From Auricularia sp. M13 (taxonomy: Eukaryota > Basidiomycota > Agaricomycetes > Auriculariales > Auriculariaceae), in the NCBI GenBank assembly GCA_037042915.1, contig CM073196.1, forward strand, positions 1,054,001-1,118,000: a stretch of 64,000 bases of DNA, written 5' to 3'. Shown here one piece after another: positions 33,080 through 42,202 of the stretch. The notes under the pieces are model-generated. The model did not search any database. It was given only the letters and a program-made list of their open reading frames with translations, and was not told the origin of the DNA. A program made the translations under genes and the position numbers. Within the stretch, counting starts at the first letter, position 1. Each line of letters begins with the position of its first letter.

Positions 33080-34257
33080 ATGTCTAATAGCGGTCCCCTC
33101 AGCATACCAACACCCGTGGGAGGGGTCGTCACCGACACCGATCGCATCCCAAGCGTTGTCTTCGCTTTGGCATGGGGCGCACTCCTGCCCTTCGTCGTAA
33201 GGCGCTTCGCTGTCCCGCGCAGACGCACGACTCTGCTCATTGGCGTTTGCATTCTTGTCTTTCTCGACGTAGGTGCATGCGTTTGTCGTCTTCTGGTCTT
33301 GACCTTCGCTCGTAGATTGCATTATTTTCGGTCCGCGCCTCGCAGGCATTCGATGCTAGCAAACGCTCCTCGACTGGCACACTCATCTTTATGCAAAGCA
33401 TGTTGGCGAACGGTTACATTACCATCACGACCGACTCCATCCCACTCCTCAGCGCAATCATCGAAAATGCCAAGAAACAGCCGGCGGACCCAGAGGCGTT
33501 AGTTGCGCAGCAGGTCGACAAGAAGAAGAAATACACTCCCGTTGAGATCGCTGCGATTGCGTTGGTCGTGACCTACATCGTGATGCCTGGGACCTTGGCT
33601 GGAGTGCAGGGCGGCTTGTACAGGAGCGCCCAAAAAAAGCAGGCGACTGCAGACATCGTCCAGGGCATGAGGTATTCTTCGTTCACCTTGCTGTTCCTCA
33701 CAAGAGCCTTACATATACGACTAGATATGCGAGCGCCGTCCTCGCGCTCATTCCCATCGTCATAATGGCCGGGTTCGCGATTCATGGCCTCTTTCGGTTG
33801 CCCCGCATCGACCGCGCAGCTTGCTTGCGCTTTCTCACCCTCTTATCATTGCTTGTGAGGAACCCCTAGTCTCTCGTGGATATGTCGACGCTTACGCAAA
33901 TTCATTTATGGGAAGACTATCATAATTATCTACCGATTCATTGCCATGGCCCACCATGTGCCTTCGCTCAAGGACACTGGGCTAGGCTCCCTGACCTCGA
34001 CGACCGGCAAAACGTTGTTTTACGTCCTTCATTGCTTGCCAGAGTGGGTAGCGGCGGCAATGGTGCTCATACCCGATACAACCGCTACTTTCGGCGCGAA
34101 GGCGATGTGGCCCAAGAAGAAGAAGAAGCCACACCTGGAGCTCCAGCCGAGGATTTACGGGGACTCAATTCGTCGAGAGCCCGAGGCCGAGTACGTCGAA
34201 ATGGTCGCTCAGGAGAGTTCCACTCAAGTCGACAAAGTTAAACCCTTCGGGCGTTGA
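33080..34257 (+). CDS. Seven-helix membrane protein, unknown function
   Basis: Four exons give about 310 residues with roughly seven hydrophobic segments: IPSVVFALAWGALLPFVV, TTLLIGVCILVFLD, a weak one around SMLANGYITITTDSIPLL, EIAAIALVVTYIVMPGTLAG, ASAVLALIPIVIMAGFAIHGLF, FLTLLSLL joined to TIIIIYRFIAM, and LFYVLHCLPEWVAAAMVLI. The tail is basic then acidic (MWPKKKKKPHLEL). The seven-helix layout with a late FYVLHxLPEW block resembles uncharacterised agaricomycete membrane proteins distantly like RTA1/GPCR-type families. No ligand or transport motif is visible. The start at 33080 gives a short polar N-terminus before helix 1. Confidence 0.72.
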
Positions 34258-34981
34258 TGGAAATTGGACGCCAGGTGGGCCCCGTGTCACAGTGTATCAT
34301 ATTCGTACTTCTTCGCTCGTAATCGCATCTAGACATGTCAATCACCAAGCCATACCAGGGGAAACAGCGGCCATAATTTTCAATACATGTGCTTGGCCCG
34401 CTGGTACGACTGCTATCCATTCAAACGCAGCTTTAAAATGTCCGCGCAGAACTCAGCATGAAATTTGCACTAGCTTTCTCTGTAGCTTCAGCTTCTGGGC
34501 GGTTTCTCGTGGATGAGGGAAAGAGGCATACCATTGACAGCTCACGAGAAGGTTTTGGGCGCTCATATCAATGCCTCTTTACTCTATGAGGCGGATCTCC
34601 TCGTGCAGCTCGCTCGGGGGGGAGAAACGGGTGGACTTGCATTGTAACTCCGACTCCGATGGTCACGTGCCGGCATATTTGCGACCTTGCTGTTGCGTCC
34701 AACGAGATGCTCTAGTTAATAGAGTCATTCGCGCGCTACAAAGTCGGACACTGCTTATGCAACGATTATTCAAAGCTTAGAAGTCCTTTGAAATCGCTTG
34801 GTGAGCATTATTCACAGAATCCGAGGCGCTTTGCCAGAACACTCCAGGATATGAGTGCTTTGTCAGCCTCCCCAATCGCGTCATGCGCCGGGTCTATGGT
34901 TTAAAGGCTCGGGGACTGTGTCTTGCTTTGAGACCTCGCTATTCAGCACTCCATTACCTTGCGTGCAAACACTAAACCACG
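34258..34981. other. Intergenic, no gene seen
   Basis: About 720 bp with no supported frame; it contains the promoter of the MDR reductase gene. Confidence 0.5.
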
Positions 34982-36560
34982 ATGTCTTCGCTTCCGTCGA
35001 CTCATCGAGCGCTCACTGTCGTCGAGCCGGGAAAAGTCGAAGTGACGACCAAGCCGCTGCCTGTGTTGGAACCGGACACCGTGCTCGTCCGCGTGCACGC
35101 CGTAGCGCTCAATCCCACCGACTGGAAGCACATTTACAGGCTGCTCAAGCCGGGCTCGTCGACTGGCTCTGATTTCAGCGGGGTGGTTGCCGCCGTCGGC
35201 AAAGATGCGGAAGGCAAGGGCGTCAAGGTCGGCGATCGTGTCGCAGGTTTCACGCGCGGCGGCTTCATCAGCGAGGACAACGGAGCCTTCCAAGGTGCGT
35301 TGTCTTCTGGTGAAGATCGTGACACAGCGTGCTTATCTTTGCATACGTACAGAGTACGTCAGGCAGTATCCCGAACTGGTGCGCACTATCGCCAGGCGGA
35401 GATCGCTCAAAGTTGTGACGGATTGCGCGCTTGCAGCTGTGGCACGTCCCTCAGTCGCTCTCCTTTGAAGATGCTGCCCCGATGGGTGGCATCGCGCTCT
35501 CCACTGCTGCTCAGGTACGTCCGATCTGCTGTTCTCCGAATTTCGTTCTGACCGTTATTACAGGCCTTGTACGATCGCCTCGGGATTAACAAGCCATGGG
35601 AGCCGCAAGCGAAGCCCCCATCGACTCCTGTGCGTCGCCTGGCTGCTCATGTCAAATCCGCGTCGAACGCTGACTGCGAATTGCAATCGTTCCTGTTAAT
35701 GTTTCATCCGACGCCGTTCCGCGCGCGCTCATACCTGCCTTTCCCAACTACTACACGGTACACCGCACTCGTCCCGTCGATATGGCGTCATGCGCTGTAG
35801 ATTCTCATCTGGGCTGGGTCGACTGGCGTCGGCCTCTACGCGATTCAGCTCGCCAAGCTCGCCGGCCTCCGCGTGGCCTCGACTGCCTCTCCCCGAAACC
35901 ACGAACTTCTGAAGAGCCTCGGTGCTGATGTGGTCTACGATTACAACGATCCTGAGACCCCGGCCAGGCTCAAGGCGTGGGCAGCGCAGTACGGCGGATT
36001 CCGTCATGCGTTCGACACCATCTCCGAATTTGGTGCGCAATCGCGCTCTATGTTGAACTTAGAAACCCTGACTAGATTGTGTACTGCAGGATCGACGAAG
36101 AAGATAGCCGCGTCATTCACCGAGGAGGGGGGCCATATTATCCGCATTCGTGCGTGCCGTTCCTCACTGGGTCCTCCCCTTCTTCCGGACATTGATATTG
36201 ACCCTGCATGCACTTCAGTGACAATTGAGGACGAAGTCCAGGGACTCCCGGCGAACATCAACGCCCAGCCCATTCTCCTATATTCAGTCCTCAAGAAGAA
36301 GAACGAGAAGGACTTCGCCGACCATGTCGAATGGTAAGTGTGCATCGCTTTTGCTTTCCCGCTTGTGTTTCGAGGGTCGTGCCAACGCGTGTGCTCCCGA
36401 CAGGTACAAGCACCTCCCCGAGCTCGTGGAGAGCGGCAAAGTCAAACCTGTGCCGCGCAAGCACTGGGAGGGCGGGCTGCAGGCCATCCCAGAGGGCCTG
36501 GAGTTCCAGAAGGCCGGGAAGGTCAGCGGCCAGAAGGTGACATTTACGATCCGCGAATAG
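34982..36560 (+). CDS. MDR-family enoyl/quinone reductase-like protein (ToxD-like)
   Basis: Medium-chain dehydrogenase/reductase, NADPH-dependent, of the group that includes fungal trans-enoyl reductases. The N-terminal catalytic domain has VLVRVHAVALNPTDWKHI, GSDFSGVVAAVG and VGDRVAGFTRGG. The nucleotide-binding motif lies at ILIWAGSTGVGLYAIQLAKLAG, followed by VASTASPRNHELLKSLGADVVYDYND. The catalytic-zinc cysteine of alcohol dehydrogenases is absent, as in quinone reductases. The end is GKVKPVPRKHWEGGLQAIPEGLEFQKAGKVSGQKVTFTIRE. About seven exons; every junction I traced stays in frame (for example EYVRQYPEL|LWHVPQSLSFEDAAPMGG). No polyketide synthase lies nearby, so a stand-alone detoxification or lipid role is as likely as a biosynthetic one. 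Confidence 0.87.
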
Positions 36561-37416
36561 GTTTTGGGCCCGGCGCGATTGTACATAGACAATCTGGTCT
36601 CTTACGGATGAGATTGTCTGGATCGTTATAGTGTATATGAAATATCAACAAGGAATTGGCCCCTGTGGTAATACTTTCCCCTCACACATAGTACAGCTGT
36701 ACGCCCAAGACCTACTCAGAATCACAGGCACGCGGCATCGCCGTCTCCGTCGTGCATCCTCGTGCATCCATCTCAGTCGGGCAGACACCGAGTCCTGCCA
36801 TCGCTTGATATGGACCTTTTTGCATGCTGATGCGGTTCGCAAGGGCCATCACGTTGTTGGTGCAGATCTGCCGGATGTCTTGGCATGATCACGGAGATAA
36901 CGATACGACCGTCTCGGCGCGAATCGCTATCGGAGCGCCCGAAATTGGTCTTGAACTGAAGCTCTATCCACTGCGGCCAGGGCCGGCGTACAAGCTTAGT
37001 AGTTTGCCTGGTCCCGGCGGTCCGACACAGATATTGAGCTGTCCCGCGACGGGATTCCATTGCAACTCAGATAGCGAGCGGGATGCGGAGGCATGATCCA
37101 GTATCAATCAATATCCCACGCAGCGGGCGCGCCCGCAGCAGTGCTATCGCACCTCCGGAGTCTTCGAGTGCCTGCAGCACGTTGGTGGGAGACCTAACGC
37201 CGCCGAATGGCGCTGAGGCAGGGCTGGCAGGAGTCCACAGGCAGCTATGGAGGCTCCGGGATGTTGAGGGCTGTGAGGCGCGGTCATGTGGAGGGCTGTC
37301 AAGCGTGTCGCGGCTGCTGATAGGGATCGGTCCATCATTCCTGACATTTGAGCATAAAACTCCACGCACCGCATGGCCGAACTCCGCACGCCGTCTCTTG
37401 CCCCTGCCGCTGTACC
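36561..37416. other. Intergenic, no gene seen
   Basis: About 850 bp, 3' flank of the MDR gene and upstream region of the permease gene. No supported frame. Confidence 0.5.
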
Positions 37417-39888
37417 ATGTCGGCCCACAGCTTGGACGAGGAGAAGAAGGGCTCGTCGCCGTCGCTCAAGGAGCAGACCACCGTCGTTCCGGACGTACAG
37501 AGCACCAATGGCGCTAACGCCGAGCTCGAGGAGCTCACGGAGCTCCAGACCAAGGAGACGCTGCACCGTGGCCTCAAGGCCCGCCAGGTACGCGAGTATG
37601 AGGCGAATGAGAGCTCTGCGCTGACGCCGGCCAGATTTCCATGATTGCGCTCGGTGGCGCCGTCGGAACGGGTAAAGCAGCCCCGCCAAGCATGCTCGCT
37701 ATACTCACGTCGCCGTTGCGCAGGCCTTATTATTGGCTCTGGTACTGGTCTTGTGCGCGGTGGACCGCTGGGCATCCTGCTAGGCTACTCTTTTGTCGGG
37801 TATGCTCCGCGCTGCTGGCGGTCGAGATTGTGTGCTCAGCTGGCGCTTAGGTTCATATGTTACCTCGTAATGGTCGCTCTGGGCGAGGTATGGCTCTCAA
37901 CTGCGCTACTCAACCATGTCAACTGAACACATCTGTAGATGGCAGCATATCTCCCGCACAAAAAGGGCTTCAGCGGTTATGCGACGCGTTTCGTCGGTGC
38001 GTGCTCTTTTGCGGTAACTCGCGTCTCGTGACTGGCTCTGACGATCTGACTCCCCAGACCCCTCGTGAGTTTTTATTACGACACCGCCAATTTGGCATTA
38101 TGATTGTCCGCTAACGGCTTCCTGGCGTAGGCTGGGCTTTGCACGTGCGTTACAACGGCTCCATTTTTTTTTTTTTTAATAATTGTATTCACTGGCATTT
38201 TACAGTCGGATGGAACTACCTGATGAAGTACCTCATCGTCACGCCCAATAATGTTAATGCTGCGGGAGTCGTCATTCGTTACTGGACCGAAAAGGTTCAC
38301 ATCTCCATCTGGATGGTCATCTTCATCGCCTTTATCTTTTGCATTGTGAGTTGTGTCTACCTTCCCGCCAACCGATGCTAATTCCCGCAGAATCTCCTCG
38401 GAGTCAGGGTGTATGTTCCATACCGTTACCATTCGCGTGCGATGAAGACTCATTATCGTGCGCAATCAGATTCGGAGAGCTCGAGTTCTGGTTCTCCTCG
38501 TTGAAAGGCGAGTTTCCTTCCTCCAAAGCCGGTTCAGCAACTGACTATCTCCCCGCAGTCATCACCTTGATCGGGCTGCTCATTATGGGCATCGTTATCG
38601 ACCTGGGTGGTAACCCCAGGCACGACCGTATTGGTTTCCGCTACTGGAACCCTCCCTCGGGTCCCATGTACGTGGTACATCATCTTTCCAGGCTTCACTG
38701 ACCCGCTGCAGGGGCTCCTACTTGGAAAAGACAATCAACCACAACGAGAGGAACAGTCTGACCACCTTCCTCGGTTTCTGGTCTGTCTTGCTTCCAATGT
38801 TTTGGCTTGTCTTTGTCCTAACCTGCAGTCAGGTCGGTCATGATCAATGCCCTGTTTGCTTACATCGGCACCGAGCTCATCGGTGTCACCGTGGGCGAGG
38901 CTCAGAACCCCCGCAAGAACATCCCGATTGCCATCCGCAGGACATTCTGGCGTATCCTCGTCTTCTACGTCGGCGGTGTCTTCGTCATCGGTTTGACCGT
39001 ACCCAGCACGGACGACGACCTCTTCACAGCCACGAAGGCCAAGACCGGCGCCGCGGCGTCGCCCTTCGTGCTTGCCGCGACGCGCGTCGGCATCAAGTCG
39101 CTGCCCAGTCTGATCAACGCGTGCATCCTGATCTTCGTCCTGTCCGCCGCCAACTCGGACTTGTACATTGGCTCACGCACGCTGTACGCTCTTGCCGTCG
39201 AGGGCAAGGCGCCCGCAGTCTTCAAGAGGGTCAACCGCCTGGGAGTGCCCTGGCCCGCCCTGATCCTGTGCACGGCGTTCTGCTTCCTCGTCTTCCTGAA
39301 CCTGGGCACCTCCGCCGCGAAGGGTACGTCCGGCCTGCGCTCACCAGTTGCGACATCCAACTAACTACACTGTTCTTATCTCAGTTTTCGGCTACTTCGT
39401 CAACCTGGTGTCAACGTTCGGCGCGATCACCTGGATGTGCATTGCATACTGCCACATCCGGTTCATGAAGGCGCTCGCCGCGCACGGCATCTCACGCGAC
39501 GACATCCCGTACAAGGCGCCCTTCCAGCCGTGGGGCAGTTGGTTCGCGCTGATCACCACGGGCATCATCACGTTCTTCAAGGGCTTCGACGCGTTCATCC
39601 CCATCAGCCACTTCAACGTCCCGACCTTCATGACGTGTGTCCCGACCTTCATCCCGCTCGTTCGACCATTTCACTGAATTACCGTGCAGGTCGTACATTG
39701 CCATCCCGACGTTTTTCGCCTTCTGGATCGGCTACAAGGTGGTGTACAAGACGTCGGTGATCCCGATCGAGGACGTCGACCTCTTCACGGGCAAGCGCGC
39801 CATCGACGACGAGGAGGAGTACTTCCTGCAGCAGGAGGCGCTCAAGCCCCCGCGCTCGCGTCTGCAGCGTCTCTGGGACGACATGTAA
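37417..39888 (+). CDS. Amino-acid permease (Gap1/YAT family)
   Basis: Proton-coupled amino-acid importer of the plasma membrane with 12 predicted helices. It starts MSAHSLDEEKKGSSPSL. The signature blocks are LKARQISMIALGGAVGTGLIIGSGTGL, RFVDPSLGFALGWNYLMKYLIV, INLLGVRVFGELEFWFSSLKVITLIGL, NALFAYIGTELIGVTVGEAQNPRKNIPIAIRRTFWRI and SAANSDLYIGSRTLYALA. A dozen or more exons, several of them tiny: 7 nt (38058-38064), 14 nt (38131-38144) and 20 nt (38391-38410). One intron appears to be GC...AG (38518-38558). The tiny exons are needed to make the family motif, so the model is well constrained. The C-terminal tail is acidic (DDEEEYFLQQEALKPP), as in regulated permeases. Confidence 0.92.
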
Positions 39889-40349
39889 ATCCGTACGCCC
39901 TCTGGAGGCGCGCTTTACGACTTGTAGATTGGCCGTGTGTTCAGCTTATTTATGGCCACGTAATGTTGTTCTTGCCATGTGCTTGTAATGGATGGCTGAG
40001 GCCTTTTGGAGTTGTGATGGAAGAATTCGGACCAGCAAATGCGCTCCAGGTACTGTGCTGGAGAGAGCATATCTCTTCGAACTTGAAGTCCCCCGAAGTT
40101 CGCAACGTAAACTGTCTGAAACATCATCGGGACTGCTTAGCAGGCAGACAGCTTATATACGCCGTTACATCATCTTCTTCGGTCAGAGCAGAGGCGCTGA
40201 CAAGTCCTGAGAGGAATTGGCCGACTCTGGTAGGGCGCTATCCAGCTGTTGCCTGAATCGGAAGCGGAATCCCCACGCTTGTCAGACAATTCGACCATGT
40301 TCCAACGGTCCAGTGCGAGTATAAATGCTCGCGTGGCGTACCAGAGGCC
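39889..40349. other. Intergenic with TATA box near its right end
   Basis: No gene. TATAAAT at 40320-40326 lies only about 25 nt before the first pirin ATG (40350), so the transcript may start at or past that ATG. Confidence 0.5.
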
Positions 40350-41784
40350 ATGATCTCCCTCAACTTTACGACAGTCGCGCTCGTCGCCATCGTTGCAATC
40401 CTCTGCTCACTCGACTTTGTCTCGAACGTCTACCCCGTGCTGCTCGAACGTCAGAACAGCGTACCCGTTAATACTACCAATCTGCCGCCCACAATCGTCT
40501 GGAGAAGAGGCATGGCCGTATCACGCAGCGTAGTCAAGAAGGTGCTCGCCGTCGAGCAGGCCGAGGGCGCCGGCGCGCGCGTACGGCGCTCGATAGGCTC
40601 CATGAAGCTCAGGAACCTCAGCCCGTTCCTCATGTGCGTTGCTCCTACTGCTATATCGACTACACTCTGATACGCTATCAATATTCAGGCTCGACCATTT
40701 CCACGTATCGCAGGGAGGATTCCCTGATCACCCGCACCGCGGGCAAGCTACGGTCACCTATATGCTCGAAGGAGCAAGTAGGCACGAAGATTCAGCTGGT
40801 CATGCTGGTGCGCTGTCTCAGTAGCTTCGCAACCGGCGCTTGAGCCTGACGCTTGTGCCAGGTGTTATCGAGGCTGGCGGTGTCCAGTGGATGTGTGCTG
40901 GCAAAGGGATCATGTGCGTGCATTGCTAATTGCTTCGTGGACGGCTGCGTGCTCACAGGCTGTAATTTCTAGTCATGCAGAGATGCCAGGTTAGTCGAAA
41001 CTACAAATGGACCTGAACGCGGGCTGAACTAGACGCTACTTAGTCGTACAAGAAGGACTGCCCGCTCCTCGCGGCCTGCAACTCTGGGTCGACCTGCCCA
41101 AGCAGTACAAGATGGTCGACCCGTCGTACCAGGAGCTCGACAAGTTAGGGTAAGTATGAGTGTCTGTAGCACTGCTTGCCCAGCTCATCGCCGCGTGCAG
41201 AATCCCTAGCGCCTATCCTGAAGGCAAGGACGGCTCCATCGAAATCCGCATCATCAGCGGCGAGAGCCACGGCGTCTCGTCGCCCGTTCGCCCGCTGGGC
41301 GGCTGCTGGTACTTCCACTTCATCATGAAGGAGAAGGGCAAGCAGGTCTTCCAGCCCATCCCGAAGGGTTGGACGGCGTTCGCGTATGTCCTGAAGGGCT
41401 CTGTCATCGTCAACCCCGAGAAGGACAGGACGGCGCACGAACCGTATCACACTCTTGTCTTCTCGAACGCTGAAGACGGCGTTGCGCTCGAGAGTGGCGA
41501 GGACGGGACCGAGTTTGTCTTGGTACGTTTGAATCTTCACCGTCTCGCGATGGGTACTTAGTCCACATCTCAGATCGCTGGCGAGCCTCTCGACCAACCT
41601 GTAATGCAATACGGGCCGTTCGTCATGCTCGACCGCGAAGGAGTAAGTTCCTTCTCACTTGCGCTGCCCTCGCTGGTACTGTATTGACACATGGCAGATT
41701 CAGCAGACCCTCGTGGACTACCAACTAGGGAAGAATGGCTTCGAAAAGGCGCACACCTGGAAGAGCAAGATTGGCGGCCTATAA
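40350..41784 (+). CDS. Pirin family protein with hydrophobic N-terminal extension
   Basis: Iron-binding cupin of the pirin family; relatives act as redox-sensing transcription cofactors or quercetin dioxygenases. The pirin core begins RSVVKKVLAVEQAEGAGARVRRSIG. The metal ligands are in place: LDHFHV, FPDHPHRGQ and, later, HAEMP. The second cupin carries PLGGCWYFHFIMKEKGKQVFQPIPKGW and the end is QLGKNGFEKAHTWKSKIGGL. About seven exons. The first ATG gives a 35-residue extension with a strong hydrophobic stretch (TTVALVAIVAILCSL), which suggests a membrane anchor or signal. An in-frame methionine at 40512 (MAVSRSVVKK) would give a normal soluble pirin. The TATA box so close to 40350 keeps both starts open. 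Confidence 0.9.
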
Positions 41785-42202
41785 AACCCACATCGCTTTG
41801 CACCTGGAACATTTGTACTTTACATTTGTGTGTAATCTTCATTAATTGCTTTGTTGCCACGCATGATCTATAGCTATCAATGGACCTCCGACAGCGCGGC
41901 GGACAGTTGGCCGTCATGGGCGAGGGGCGAAGCGCCTCGAGCGGGCTTTTTGAACCGCAAGACTTGCCGGCTTCCAGTCGTGTGTATTCTCCGGCGATGC
42001 TCGTCGCTGAGCTCGCCACATACGAAGGGCGCAATTCGACATGCGGTAAAGTTTGAAGAATCCGATTTTCAAGCTCGCCAACGCGGCGCAAGCCTGGATC
42101 AAGTACAAGCGTACGAATACAATTTCTGACTATTACAATCACAAGGAAGACTGTTACAAGGACGACTGTTAGTGTTACAGGGAAGGCTGTTACAATGCGG
42201 AT
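41785..42202. other. Intergenic between convergent genes
   Basis: Holds the 3' ends of the pirin and kinase genes. Around 42130-42190 the motif ACTGTTACA(A/G) recurs a few times, a short degenerate repeat. No gene. Confidence 0.5.

Noticed and set aside
34982-39888. Possible biosynthetic cluster (enoyl-reductase-like MDR, 7-TM protein, permease)
   Set aside because: No synthase, P450 or transferase nearby, and the neighbours are housekeeping genes.
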